A stretch of DNA of 34,569 nucleotides from a virus. Positions 22,945 through 31,715 of this stretch are shown piece by piece. Each line of letters opens with the position of its first letter. The first letter of the stretch is position 1. The notes under the pieces were generated by a model. It was not told where the DNA came from, searched no databases, and saw only the letters and a list, made by a program, of their open reading frames with translations. The stretch is from IMG/VR virus record IMGVR_UViG_3300041809_000328, positions 1 to 34,569 of that record. One strand, written 5' to 3'. The translations under genes and the position numbers were made by a program.

Positions 22945-23699
22945 ACCGGCACCACCTTGCGAAACTGGTTTAGCATGGCTTTTGTGTCGGCGCTCAGGTC
23001 AGACTGGCTGAAAGCCGTGGTCTCGCCCGCCAGCCCCTTGCTGGCCAAGCCGATCCGGTCGCGCTCGCGGTATTTGCGCCCGACAAGATCTATGCAAGCC
23101 TGTTCGATCTCCGCTGGGACATAGCCATAGGTGATCGCAATCAAACTTCCTGCATCAGATGGATCGAAAGTATAAATGCCGTCAACCGCTGAATATTGGC
23201 CCTCCCCGCTTGGAGTCGCGTATACATTGGAAAACTGGACGCCTCTGGCATAGACCGAAACATCCGAAGTCCAAAGCAGCAAGGTTTGCAGGGTATATGG
23301 GGAAGCATACGGAATGGTGAAAATTTCGACCGTCTGGAACCCGGCTTTATAGAACACCTGCACATTGTCGATGCCAAGCCGGAAGCGGTAGCCATCCAGG
23401 ATGATTTGGCTAAAATCAAAGGTAAAACCCGGCAATGTCGGCCCAGGTTTTGCTGGTATCGGTTGCCCGTCTATCGTGACGGACTGCACAGATAAGATGG
23501 GATAGTTAGCGACATTGAGCCGGGTGCTTCCGGTACCGCCGTAGGTTTCGCTGTAGGCCGTCAATTCAATTTCGCGGTTGATCCATCCTTTGATGTATCC
23601 CGTGGCCGAAACGATGAGCCTACTAATCAGGTCGTCGTCCGTTTCGGTGGTCAGGTTCAGCCATGCTTTGGCGTTATCAAGGGTTGTAAACTGGATCAT
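22941..23699 (-). CDS. gp6-like head-tail connector / adaptor
   Basis: 252 residues. N-terminal helical block IQFTTLDNAKAWLNLTTETD, DDLISRLIVSATGYIKGWIN is typical of gp6/gp15-like adaptors; the end is IEQACIDLVGRKYRERDRIG followed by a Gly/Ala tail. The middle carries extra beta-rich sequence (about 65-185), so the protein is longer than the ~100-residue minimal family. It would bind the portal ring and receive the tail. Confidence 0.78.
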   Translation of the reverse strand: MIQFTTLDNAKAWLNLTTETDDDLISRLIVSATGYIKGWINREIELTAYSETYGGTGSTRLNVANYPILSVQSVTIDGQPIPAKPGPTLPGFTFDFSQIILDGYRFRLGIDNVQVFYKAGFQTVEIFTIPYASPYTLQTLLLWTSDVSVYARGVQFSNVYATPSGEGQYSAVDGIYTFDPSDAGSLIAITYGYVPAEIEQACIDLVGRKYRERDRIGLASKGLAGETTAFSQSDLSADTKAMLNQFRKVVPV

Positions 23700-23935
23700 A
23701 GCCGCCTGAACCCGTGGTATGTCAGATCGTTTGTCGCCGCTTCGGGCACGATGACCACGCCGTTTGCGTTTGCCTGATATTCAATCCCGGCATAGGCGCA
23801 ATTGGAGCCGAGCATGGCCGCATATCCCGGCGGGATTGTCAGCCCAGCCAGAATATCCACTGCCTCGAACTCCTCGTTGACCTCCCCGGTCAATGCCGGG
23901 GAGTCGATCTCAACGATCTTACGCCTTGCACCCAT
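23696..23935 (-). CDS. small head protein (79 aa)
   Basis: ATG 23935 overlaps the capsid TGA as TGATG, so it is preferred to a longer frame reaching 24046. Sequence MGARRKIVEIDSPALTGEVN, then AVDILAGLTIPPGYAAMLGS. Its position directly after the major capsid protein suggests a head accessory or decoration role. Family not recognised. Confidence 0.6.
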   Translation of the reverse strand: MGARRKIVEIDSPALTGEVNEEFEAVDILAGLTIPPGYAAMLGSNCAYAGIEYQANANGVVIVPEAATNDLTYHGFRRL

Positions 23936-25470
23936 CAGACACCCGATTGGATGTTGTTCAGGACATAAAACGCGAACGGGGCCAGCACCTGCAACACGCC
24001 GTCGAATGTGGAGGCATACGTGTACTGGAACGTCTGGATCGGCCATTCTGTCGCGAAATAGTCGCGGCGCAAGCGTTTGCGAATCAGGATGCCCGCGTTG
24101 TTGATAGCGTAGGGAACACTGTCGGACCAGAACACCAACGTACCCGGCGGGACGTTCGGATGTACCGTCAACTTGACTTTCGTGCCGGTCACTTTGTTGA
24201 CCATCGAACCAATGACGGTTCCCGCGTCGATGCTTTCCGGGTTTTTCGCGTCGAGGTTGAATCGGAACAAAGGCGCGCCGCCGCCGTTGATAACTAGGTG
24301 GTTGATGTCCACGGCCTGCTGCGAATTGATGAAAATCTCGTTCGGGCTGAGGCGGTAAGCGTTGTACATGTTCAGAAACACGTTGTCGATCTCGTTGATG
24401 CCGCCGCTCGAGTCGCTCGTCAGTTTCGTGCCGACCCCCGGAGTGCCGGTGGGCAAACTGGAATAGTAACCGCCTTTAAAAATCTGCGTCACAAGGCCGT
24501 CGTATTCGTAATTGTCGGTCGAGCAGTCGGAGGTGGACAACGCGCTGAATAATTGAGTAGTCGTCTGCGGGGTCGTCAACAGCGCAGAATTGATCGTGGT
24601 CAACGCGGTGAGCCGTTCGGCACCTGACGTGCCGACATACCAGGCATAGGCTGCCGCGCCGGGGACTACTGAGACACTCGCCTGGATGCTATGGGTCGAA
24701 TTGCCGTCCGAGGCAGTTGTCACGGTATTATGTCCGGGTTTGCCCAGTCCGCCGTTGCGTGTGAATGACGATGCGCCATTAGCTGGCGTGATGCTGATCG
24801 TGCTGGCCAGCGCGGCGGTCGCTAGATTGAACGACTGCCCGATATTACCGTTGTTGAACCCCGCCACCTGTTCGTATCCAGCAAGCGTAAGCGGCACGCA
24901 GTAGACTGAATAGGCCGTCGCGGGGAGATAAGTGCCGCCGGTCCCCTCGTCAGTGAGCGTCGGCGTGTAGGTTCCACCCATGGTCAGCGAGGTGTTGCCC
25001 CAAAGGTCAACTTGCTCTTCTTGAATCATCAACGACCACAGCAAATTAGTGACCGCCCGCGCTTTGATGTCGTCGAACCCTTCCGCCGCCCAGTCTGCCT
25101 GGAAATCAACCTCGTCTTCCATGGATAATGTTTTAAACGCCGCCAAATAGTCGGATGTGGTATGGGAATTCGCCGTGTTGCGGGTACCGAACGGTACGGC
25201 CGCCCGCAGGCCGGCCGTGTTGATGCCGGTCACGGCGCGCCAGTTCGCCTGAATGCCTTCGCCGCCAGTGATGCGCGGGATGCGCTGCACGAGGGGGTAG
25301 ACTACCGGGAATAGGCTCAATGCCGGAGCGTCCAGTGCATATTGTGTCAACCCGCTAATAGCAGAGCCTGATTGCTGCCATCCAGCTTTTGCCAGATCGC
25401 CGCTGTTAAGTGGGCTTGCCAGGGATTTTTTCACCTCGGCAATGATTTCGTTGCTGTATCGTTGAAACAT
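23935..25470 (-). CDS. major capsid protein (HK97-type) with an inserted domain
   Basis: 511 residues. HK97-like features: an N-terminal helical region, then ALSLFPVVYPLVQRIPRITG, TLSMEDEVDFQADWAAEGFD, and the P-domain/E-loop-like blocks; C-terminal LFRFNLDAKNPESIDAGTVI, YEYDGLVTQIFKGG, and QTFQYTYASTFDGVLQVLAP. Residues about 181-300 interrupt the fold with an Ig/FN3-like insertion (TAYSVYCVPLTLAGYEQVAG, AAYAWYVGTSGAERLTALTT). A cleaved N-terminal delta segment is plausible because a protease is encoded upstream. Forms the icosahedral shell. Confidence 0.82.
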   Translation of the reverse strand: MFQRYSNEIIAEVKKSLASPLNSGDLAKAGWQQSGSAISGLTQYALDAPALSLFPVVYPLVQRIPRITGGEGIQANWRAVTGINTAGLRAAVPFGTRNTANSHTTSDYLAAFKTLSMEDEVDFQADWAAEGFDDIKARAVTNLLWSLMIQEEQVDLWGNTSLTMGGTYTPTLTDEGTGGTYLPATAYSVYCVPLTLAGYEQVAGFNNGNIGQSFNLATAALASTISITPANGASSFTRNGGLGKPGHNTVTTASDGNSTHSIQASVSVVPGAAAYAWYVGTSGAERLTALTTINSALLTTPQTTTQLFSALSTSDCSTDNYEYDGLVTQIFKGGYYSSLPTGTPGVGTKLTSDSSGGINEIDNVFLNMYNAYRLSPNEIFINSQQAVDINHLVINGGGAPLFRFNLDAKNPESIDAGTVIGSMVNKVTGTKVKLTVHPNVPPGTLVFWSDSVPYAINNAGILIRKRLRRDYFATEWPIQTFQYTYASTFDGVLQVLAPFAFYVLNNIQSGV

Positions 25471-25496
25471 GATAATTGCCTCTATATTTTAATAGG

Positions 25497-26864
25497 TTAG
25501 GAAACGCCCCGGATCCGGTACTGCAGTTTCAGGAATGCGGCGGATTTTTGGATCGGCGGAATGTCGCTGTCGATGATCTTTTGCACTTCTGCATCGATGT
25601 CAACGCCGTTTGGTTTCGCGCCTGTAGCATCATCGCCTTTGCGCACCGCCTGTAGGCGGATGTTAGTTTGCGCTGGCATCGCCTCAAGCTCTGCGATGCG
25701 CTTGGATAGATCGGATTTCTCGCCTTCAATTTTAGTTAGCGCGGCCTCGGCAACCTTTAGCTTTTCTAGTACATCCATTTTTTGTAGATCGTCCGGCACT
25801 TGGGCTTTGTCGCCGCTGCCGCAATCCGCGCCGAGCGCGATACTGTGGTCGTGGATCTGCTGGATATGCTTTGCATCAGCGATGCTGTTTCGCGCACCGG
25901 TTTTAGTGAGATCGAAAGACTTGTCGGCCATGCGCACATCGTCGTAATCGCTCGGCTCTTGGATTTCCGACGCGATGAAAACTTTAAGCCCGTCGATGAC
26001 CTGCTGCAAAGCCGCCATTTGCCCTGGGTCGCCTTCGGCCCTCTCTCTCTCGAACAGCATGTAAATGTCCGACAGGCAGGAACAAGCCCGCGCCGCGTCC
26101 CATGCCTCGCCGCCCATGTACTTTTTGAGGTCAACCGGATCGTCGGTCTTGCTTGTCCAGTCTTCCGGTAGCTTGTCAGTCGCCCCGAGTGCTTTGGCTC
26201 GCTTGACGATGTGCTTTTTGACTGCGGCCTTGTCCTTCGCGCGCCCGTAGGCTTTGATCGCGTTTTCCAGGTCGCCCACGGTGATGATCGGGAACGAGCC
26301 GTCCGGCATCGCATGGCCCTTCTTTGCCGCCTCCTTGCGCTCGTCTTCCGTAAAGTCCCGTTTGACGGTGTAGCCAGCCGGGTTTTCAGCCGTAACAGCT
26401 TTCAGGTCGTCATCGTCGTTAGGTAATGTTTTGTCATCGTCGGGGTCACTCGCATCGGATTTGAACACGTCGAAAATCGCCTCTGGGTTTGCAGGTCGGT
26501 CAACTAAGGAAATTTCAGCTAGCCGTAGCTTAGTTACTACATTGTCAAGCCGTTCGAGGGCTTTGCCGCCGATGGAAAAACCTTTGTATACACCTTCCTT
26601 GACTTTGGCCCACGCCGAATCGTCCACCACCTTTGCGGCAAGGTACAAGCCCTTCCCGTCAATACTAGCTTCCTTTGTCACGCCCACCGCGCTAGCTTGA
26701 TGCATTTCACGCACGTTTCCGAAGCGCATATAGTCAGGAAGCGCCTCTTCAATGGCATCCTTGCGCACGATCTCGCCCTGAGAATCCAGCGCTTCGGTGC
26801 TTGCATAGCCATAGACCATCCGTTTTTCATCGTCGGTCTTGATAATATCTGCATAAATCTTCAT
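25497..26864 (-). CDS. prohead protease fused to scaffold-like region
   Basis: 455 residues. Residues 1-135 resemble the XkdF-like Peptidase S78_2 fold: YGYASTEALDSQGEIVRKDA, MHQASAVGV (H55), YKGFSIGGKAL (S97), and LAEISLVDRPANPEAIFDVF (E117). Residues about 165-230 match a DUF6582-like block: KEAAKKGHAMPDGSFPIITV with GRAKDKAAVKKHIVKRAKA. A coiled coil follows at about 365-395 (LEKLKVAEAALTKIEGEKSD), then a Gln-rich scaffold-like end. It probably assembles and matures the procapsid. Located just after the portal, as usual. Confidence 0.8.
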   Translation of the reverse strand: MKIYADIIKTDDEKRMVYGYASTEALDSQGEIVRKDAIEEALPDYMRFGNVREMHQASAVGVTKEASIDGKGLYLAAKVVDDSAWAKVKEGVYKGFSIGGKALERLDNVVTKLRLAEISLVDRPANPEAIFDVFKSDASDPDDDKTLPNDDDDLKAVTAENPAGYTVKRDFTEDERKEAAKKGHAMPDGSFPIITVGDLENAIKAYGRAKDKAAVKKHIVKRAKALGATDKLPEDWTSKTDDPVDLKKYMGGEAWDAARACSCLSDIYMLFERERAEGDPGQMAALQQVIDGLKVFIASEIQEPSDYDDVRMADKSFDLTKTGARNSIADAKHIQQIHDHSIALGADCGSGDKAQVPDDLQKMDVLEKLKVAEAALTKIEGEKSDLSKRIAELEAMPAQTNIRLQAVRKGDDATGAKPNGVDIDAEVQKIIDSDIPPIQKSAAFLKLQYRIRGVS

Positions 26865-26865
26865 C

Positions 26866-29082
26866 TTATTCGCCTCTTAAAACTGGTGAAAGCGTACACC
26901 GGCAGTTGGGATGCGCCGGGGGCCACAGATCGCCGCTCTGAAACTCGTCTTCAAATCCAATCACACCCTGCTCTCCGTTCGCCGCGCAGTCTTCGCTCAC
27001 TAAATCGTCATTCGCCGTAACCCACTCCTTCCGGTCCACAAGCCCCGATTCTCGGTAGACGGCCACATTGCCTTGAATATCGGCAAACGCGCACTCGGTA
27101 CGCGCTATCATCATCGCCCGTTTCCCCCCGAACGCCGGGTCGCCAGTGACGGCCTGTCCGAACTTGGTTGCGCTCCATCCCTCTTGTTCGGCCTGGACAG
27201 TCAATTCTCTAAGCCGGTCCCGGGTCGTATCGCTGATGACCCATTTCGCATCCGGGTTGTCTATTACAGCGCCGTCTGGCATGACGCGCTTTCCTACCAG
27301 TTCCGCCCCGCGCTCGGTCGCATACTGAATGGCCTGCGGGTTCGCCAAGTCGAAGATCCTCTCGTCGTCGCTCACGCCGATCTGCACCACCGCCGCCTTC
27401 ACCCCGGCCTCCGCCGCTTTTTTCAATGCTGATGCAGCGGGCAGCACGAGGGCGGTCCAATCGAAATCTTGCAAGGCTCCCATGGCTGCCTGCGCCTGCT
27501 CGGGTAGAAATAGGTTTTCTGCGTCGTCGGCTTTGCCGATTTTTTGTACAGCCTTAACGATCTGTCTAGTTTGCTCTGCATACGCCTTTGCCAAAATGCC
27601 GGCCAATTCATTCCTTGCATCCCTCACAGACTTGCGATTCGGGTTGATGGGCTTGAGGGCTTTTTTTTTTCCAGCCTTGGCTATCTTCGCCGCCGGTTCC
27701 GGCTTCGGTTTCGCACCCGCGAAACTAGCCGCGCCGGTCCCTGGTTTGGTTTGGTCGGCGGTGAATTCTGGCAATCCAGGCTGCGGCGGCGGCTCGTCCG
27801 GTATGTATTGCGGGTCGATGCCTAGCCGATTGGCCACATAGGCCGGGTTGTAAACACCTGCATTGATGTAAATCTGGTCGATCTGGGCCTGCACCAAATG
27901 GTCAACTTCCTCGTCCTGAGTCCAGTCGAATTCGAGATCGGGCGCGTTGAAGTGCTTGTGTACGATGTAGTCCATCAAAGTTTTCACCCAGCGCTTGTGC
28001 GGCTCCAGGCCCTCCTCGGTCGCGGTTTCCTTGGCCGTCTGAGCGGTAGCTCGGTTGATTTCCTTGATGAATGGCTGCGGACTTACACTGAACGCGAAGC
28101 ACATGACGCGGGCCAGCCATTGCTCGGCTTCGCCGAATAGCTCGCCCTTGGTTATTTCGTGGACGTTGATGCCGCCCGGGATGAATTTCGCGTGGGATTT
28201 CGCTTTCAAATTCCCTTCCAGCAGCGAATCCCAATAATTTTGGAAGATCCGTATTTGCTCGGGAGTCCAGGTATCAGGCACCCCGATCAACGCCTCCGGG
28301 ATGTTCCCCTCGGTAAAGGTGTAAAGCTGCGTGATCTGTCTGCGGAGCGCAATGTTCACGCTCATGATGATCTGTTCCACCGGCCCGAACCCATAGACAT
28401 GCCCTGGCCGAGGGTTGCGGGGCCAGTAAATGATCTCGTCGCGGGTATAGTCAACCGCCGGAACGCCGTGAATGATCTGCTGGTAGGCCGGTGAGGGCGG
28501 AAGCGGGGATCGCCCGTAGAAGTCGATCAGTGGCGTGATGGTCGTACCGTCGATCACATCCAACGCGTAGACACCGCCGCCGCGTGTCGGCGTCGGGAAA
28601 ATGGTCGGCGCATCCAACACAATCATGTCTTCCATTACGAGTCTCAGCCATGCGCTCCACGAATGAAGCTGGTCGGGGTAGGCTAAAAAATCCATGATCT
28701 TGTCGCACCGCGCATCCGGGTCGCAGCCGTCCTTCGGCTTGATGCTCCATTCCAGCCCGCAAATCTGGTCTTTGCGGGTTTCGATCAGGAGGCGCAGGAG
28801 ATCGTAAGTGTCTGCCAGACCGCGCAATTGCGCAAACGAAACCGGCTCGGCGCTCCGTGGCGTGAAGCGCAGATTCTGCCCGGTCGGATAGTCGTAGACG
28901 CGGCCATGCGCCTGCTCCTGGGCTATGGGCGCAAGCGGCTGTCCGGGCGAAAACCACGAAGCGGGGATGATGTTGCGGACCATCCAGCGGCCAGTATTAG
29001 TGACAGAGTTTCCCACCACCCCGAAAAGAGTGTCAACGATGTTCTTGTCGTAGGGAGTCTGTTTTGGCTGGCTGTTAGACAT
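26866..29082 (-). CDS. portal protein fused to MuF-like head morphogenesis domain
   Basis: 738 residues. Residues about 1-430 are the portal: LLRLLIETRKDQICGLEWSI, YWPRNPRPGHVYGFGPVEQI, ALIGVPDTWTPEQIRIFQNY and NRATAQTAKETATEEGLEPH, the usual portal patterns. A Lys/Pro-rich linker (about 440-490, from a poly-T run near 27661) joins a MuF/SPP1 gp7-like domain (about 590-735) that ends WPPAHPNCRCTLSPVLRG. Portal and MuF are usually separate genes; here they are one polypeptide. Start ATG 29082 has only a weak ribosome-binding sequence and follows the promoter/operator region at 29083-29215. Confidence 0.85.
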   Translation of the reverse strand: MSNSQPKQTPYDKNIVDTLFGVVGNSVTNTGRWMVRNIIPASWFSPGQPLAPIAQEQAHGRVYDYPTGQNLRFTPRSAEPVSFAQLRGLADTYDLLRLLIETRKDQICGLEWSIKPKDGCDPDARCDKIMDFLAYPDQLHSWSAWLRLVMEDMIVLDAPTIFPTPTRGGGVYALDVIDGTTITPLIDFYGRSPLPPSPAYQQIIHGVPAVDYTRDEIIYWPRNPRPGHVYGFGPVEQIIMSVNIALRRQITQLYTFTEGNIPEALIGVPDTWTPEQIRIFQNYWDSLLEGNLKAKSHAKFIPGGINVHEITKGELFGEAEQWLARVMCFAFSVSPQPFIKEINRATAQTAKETATEEGLEPHKRWVKTLMDYIVHKHFNAPDLEFDWTQDEEVDHLVQAQIDQIYINAGVYNPAYVANRLGIDPQYIPDEPPPQPGLPEFTADQTKPGTGAASFAGAKPKPEPAAKIAKAGKKKALKPINPNRKSVRDARNELAGILAKAYAEQTRQIVKAVQKIGKADDAENLFLPEQAQAAMGALQDFDWTALVLPAASALKKAAEAGVKAAVVQIGVSDDERIFDLANPQAIQYATERGAELVGKRVMPDGAVIDNPDAKWVISDTTRDRLRELTVQAEQEGWSATKFGQAVTGDPAFGGKRAMMIARTECAFADIQGNVAVYRESGLVDRKEWVTANDDLVSEDCAANGEQGVIGFEDEFQSGDLWPPAHPNCRCTLSPVLRGE

Positions 29083-29083
29083 C

Positions 29084-29115
29084 TATCACTTATAAAAAAA
29101 CTTTATCACTGATAA
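29084..29115. promoter_or_regulatory. two tandem operator-like sites upstream of the portal gene
   Basis: TATCACTTATAA (29084-29095) and TATCACTGATAA (29104-29115) differ at one base and lie 20 bp apart, about two helical turns. The second is part of a 13-bp palindrome TTATCACTGATAA (29103-29115). Both lie just downstream of the promoter at 29123-29151, so a repressor bound here could block initiation or clearance. Confidence 0.65.
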
Positions 29116-29122
29116 GGTTTTG

Positions 29123-29151
29123 CTTATAAGTTTTAAACACATGAATGTCAA
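29123..29151 (-). promoter_or_regulatory. promoter of the structural operon
   Basis: On the minus strand TTGACA (29151-29146), a 17-bp spacer and TATAAG (29128-29123) form a near-consensus sigma-70 promoter. Predicted start is near 29116, about 34 bp before the portal ATG. It is the only promoter found in the long leftward structural unit. Confidence 0.75.
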
Positions 29152-29215
29152 TTGTTTTTTAAGGCGGCGTGAGGATGCGGACATGGCAAGGCAAAATAAA
29201 TTTGCGCCCTCCCCG

Positions 29216-30472
29216 TCAAACCTTCGCCTTCGCGGCCTCCCCCGCCATAAACCCGATCAGGCCGAACCCGCTCTGCCTGATGATGGGCTCTAATCCATAG
29301 CGCACGGCATCCCAACAATGCTCGAACCCATCAGCCAATACCGGCAAAATGTCGCCAGACAGCCGGTCGGTTTTATAGCTCCACAGCCGCGCTTCCTCGG
29401 CTGCATGGATGCAGCGGGGATGGATGACGATGGACTCATAGCCGCGCAAGTGCGCCACACCGTCCTCCACGCTCCCCTTTCCTTTCTCGGCTCCGACGAT
29501 GTTGAAGCCCTGGCGCTGCATGTAGCTGATCGTCTCCGGCCGCGCCGAGTCTGCGCGGATCAAATGTGAACGGCTACCCGGCACCGTGTCGAACAGGTTT
29601 GCCAGATGGTCAATTTCCACGCCCACGCCCCACGCCTCATGCTCTACATACAGCCGCTGCCCGTGAATCCACAGCTTGACCAGCGCGGTCGGGTCCACCG
29701 AAAAACCCCAGTCCGCCCCGAAATACGGGCCGTCCCAACCGTCATCAGGATAGAATGATTCAATGCGATACTTGCCTTTCAGCACTTGTGCGTCAGTATG
29801 GGTGCGGAACTCGCCAAGCCAGACGTGGGCGTAGGCATCCGGGTCGGCCGACTGCATCCACTCCCGCTCGCGGGGCAGGCTCGTTTTTCCGAACCATGGA
29901 TTTGCATCCCAGTTGACTTTGCGCACGATTGAGCCGGGCGGCGGGTTCTTCGCCATCCGCATAACCGGGTCGGTGGGCTGGTCGGGGTTGAAAGTGATCC
30001 ATATTTCGGAGTTGGGCTTGCGGATGGTTGGCGTGAGGGTCTCAAGGCTTGAATGGCTCACAGTCTGGCCCTCTTCGATCCAACAAATGTCAACGCCCTC
30101 GAGGGATTTTAGCGCCTGGGCATTATTCCTCATGCCGCGAAGCCCCTTGAACAGGAATTCCGCGCCGATAGAAGACCGGATTGCGTTTTCCTTGACATCG
30201 AATTTCCCGGTCAACCCCATCTCGACAATCTGATCGCTGATTAACTGGTGAACAGAGTCTTGGATTGAGTTTTGCAGTTCCCGTGCGCAGAGGATCCGCA
30301 CGGGCCGCACCGAGGCGCGAATGACCGCCATGCGGGCGAAGGTCCAGCTTTTTGCGCTGCCCCTTCCGCCGTAAGCTATTTTGTAGCGGGTTTCAGGCCG
30401 GGAGGGCAGGAACTCGGCCGCCCACGGCGGCAACAGCGGTTCACCAACCCAGTTTTTCCGGGTCGATCTCAT
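29216..30472 (-). CDS. terL: terminase large subunit
   Basis: 418 residues. The ATPase has Walker A (GGRGSAKS, 35-42) and Walker B (VDICWIEEG, around 127-135), plus the coupling segment IWITFNPDQPTDPV. The nuclease domain shows FGADWGFSVDP (D254, D260) and a later acidic residue (IRADSARPE, D308), consistent with an RNase H-like fold. The end LSGDILPVLADGFEHCWDAV fits the family. It powers DNA packaging and cuts the genome. It overlaps the small subunit by about 32 bases. Confidence 0.92.
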   Translation of the reverse strand: MRSTRKNWVGEPLLPPWAAEFLPSRPETRYKIAYGGRGSAKSWTFARMAVIRASVRPVRILCARELQNSIQDSVHQLISDQIVEMGLTGKFDVKENAIRSSIGAEFLFKGLRGMRNNAQALKSLEGVDICWIEEGQTVSHSSLETLTPTIRKPNSEIWITFNPDQPTDPVMRMAKNPPPGSIVRKVNWDANPWFGKTSLPREREWMQSADPDAYAHVWLGEFRTHTDAQVLKGKYRIESFYPDDGWDGPYFGADWGFSVDPTALVKLWIHGQRLYVEHEAWGVGVEIDHLANLFDTVPGSRSHLIRADSARPETISYMQRQGFNIVGAEKGKGSVEDGVAHLRGYESIVIHPRCIHAAEEARLWSYKTDRLSGDILPVLADGFEHCWDAVRYGLEPIIRQSGFGLIGFMAGEAAKAKV

Positions 30473-30800
30473 CGCCGCCTAGTATCAGGGTGACTTTTCC
30501 GCTGTGTTCCAGGATTTGGGTTTCTTTCCAACCGGCGTTGCACTTCAACCAAAACATAATGGAGGCTTCCTTCTGGTCATTGATGTTGGCCAGAAGTTTG
30601 TTGGTGACATGGGCAATGCCCAGCGCCTTGCCTTTTTTTAGTGCCTCGGCAAAATCCTTAGAACCATTTCTCCTTCGCCTCAGCGTTTCAATGCCGATCC
30701 CCAGGCACTCGCATATCTGTTTTTCAGTCAAGCCCAGTCCGGCAAATGCTTCGACCTGCTTTAAATCTAATGGAATAGGTTTCCGGCCTGCCTTAGACAT
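30441..30800 (-). CDS. terS: terminase small subunit-like, DNA-binding
   Basis: 119 residues with a helix-turn-helix: QVEAFAGLGLTEKQICECLG, then GIGIETLRRRRNGS. The C-terminus (MFWLKCNAGWKETQILEHSG) resembles the oligomerisation end seen in small terminases. It lies directly upstream of terL and overlaps the preceding gene (TAA at 30793). It would recognise the packaging site and present DNA to TerL. Confidence 0.82.
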   Translation of the reverse strand: MSKAGRKPIPLDLKQVEAFAGLGLTEKQICECLGIGIETLRRRRNGSKDFAEALKKGKALGIAHVTNKLLANINDQKEASIMFWLKCNAGWKETQILEHSGKVTLILGGDEIDPEKLGW

Positions 30801-31116
30801 CGATCGACTCCGGGATTTTTGTGTGGCACTGCTCGAACACCGCAGGCGGCGAGTAGCCTATGAATCCGTCCCCGTAAAACACGACATAGCCGCCAGGCTG
30901 CGGGCTATTGCGCTCGTGCCAATGCTTTGGCAGATTGACAGGCGCCAGCGCATCGTCTAACGGCATGACGCTGATCTTGCCCTCGCTTGGAAGCTCGACC
31001 ATCCAGCCTATTTTTACCGCCCTCACGATGCGGGTGCATTGGTATAGCGGGTATTTCATGATGTTCATAATCCTCCAGGCCGGTTCGGCCCATTTCAACC
31101 CTGGTTCTGTCGCCAT
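30793..31116 (-). CDS. small phage protein of a common unknown family (107 aa)
   Basis: The core YPLYQCTRIVRAVKIGWMVE, then GGYVVFYGDGFIGYSPPAVF, matches a small unnamed family often found near phage early/packaging genes (pattern Y-x-C-H/T-K/R-x-V-x-A, then G-G-Y-x-V-x-Y-x-D-G). ATG 31116 is used; ATG 31068 (MNIMKYPLYQC) is an alternative start. Function unknown. Confidence 0.65.
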   Translation of the reverse strand: MATEPGLKWAEPAWRIMNIMKYPLYQCTRIVRAVKIGWMVELPSEGKISVMPLDDALAPVNLPKHWHERNSPQPGGYVVFYGDGFIGYSPPAVFEQCHTKIPESIDV

Positions 31117-31283
31117 GGAAGGGAATCGAACTGTTCGGCCAGAAACCTATGGCAACAATGATCCGGCCCCACTGACGGATAGCCCGCGTTTAACGGCGGA
31201 GGGTCCACCCTACACGACAAATCGTCCGCCGCCCGGTTGTATTTGATCACCCACGCGCAATTTGCGCAGCGCATCATGGCCAC
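31095..31283 (-). CDS. small cysteine-rich zinc-binding-type protein
   Basis: 62 residues from GTG 31283 (good GGCGGGG upstream); ATG 31277 is an alternative. Cysteines at CANC near the start, then CRVDPP and CCHRF near the end, follow a small phage family with a CxxC...C...P...C pattern likely to bind zinc. Function unknown. The stop overlaps the following gene by about 20 bases. Confidence 0.55.
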   Translation of the reverse strand: MAMMRCANCAWVIKYNRAADDLSCRVDPPPLNAGYPSVGPDHCCHRFLAEQFDSLPWRQNQG

Positions 31284-31323
31284 GGCTACCCCGCCTTCGC
31301 GCTCATGCTGAAATCAACGACGA

Positions 31324-31411
31324 CATCGCGGCTTCGCGCATAGCCTTCCTCGTAGTCGCCATATCATCATGATTACATTATGGCATCGCGGCTTCGCGCA
31401 TAGCCTTCCTC
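31324..31411. repeat. A-B-A duplication: 28-bp direct repeats flanking a copy of the tape-measure start region
   Basis: Bases 31324-31351 recur at 31384-31411 (28 bp). Between and overlapping them, 31351-31383 is identical to 16390-16422. The pattern is an extra 60-bp unit made of A plus B. B is the tape-measure start region from 15 kb away. It introduces the TAA at 31373-31375 that ends the 108-aa gene. Confidence 0.9.
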
Positions 31412-31699
31412 TATTATCGCCTCCCGCGCGCACCTCTCCTGGCAGAACTGCGAGTGCGCGAAGCCCAGCATCCGGCTGGCGACATCAAAATCCCCGTCCG
31501 TCAGCCGCACCAGCCACTCGGCGACGGCCTTAACCCACTGCTCCGGTTGGATCATCGCCAGGTCCATCGCCTCGGTCGCCGCCGCCATTTCGATTTCCAG
31601 CAGTCCGCCCTTCAGCTTCACATCGACAATGCCGAGGTTTTTTATTGCCGGGTTGAACGGGAACAGGTTCATTTGTACTAGTTCGTTTTGTTTTGCCAT
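31373..31699 (-). CDS. hypothetical protein, 3' end altered by a 60-bp insertion
   Basis: 108 residues (MAKQNELVQMNLFPFNPAIK, then LEIEMAAATEAMDLAMIQPE). It has a good ribosome-binding site (AGGGAAAG). The stop is formed inside the 60-bp inserted unit. Without that unit, the frame would continue after YARSRD as VVVDFSMSAKAG and stop at 31286-31288, about 12 codons further. Function unknown. Confidence 0.65.
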   Translation of the reverse strand: MAKQNELVQMNLFPFNPAIKNLGIVDVKLKGGLLEIEMAAATEAMDLAMIQPEQWVKAVAEWLVRLTDGDFDVASRMLGFAHSQFCQERCAREAIIEEGYARSRDAIM

Positions 31700-31715
31700 T
31701 GGCTTTCCCTAATTT

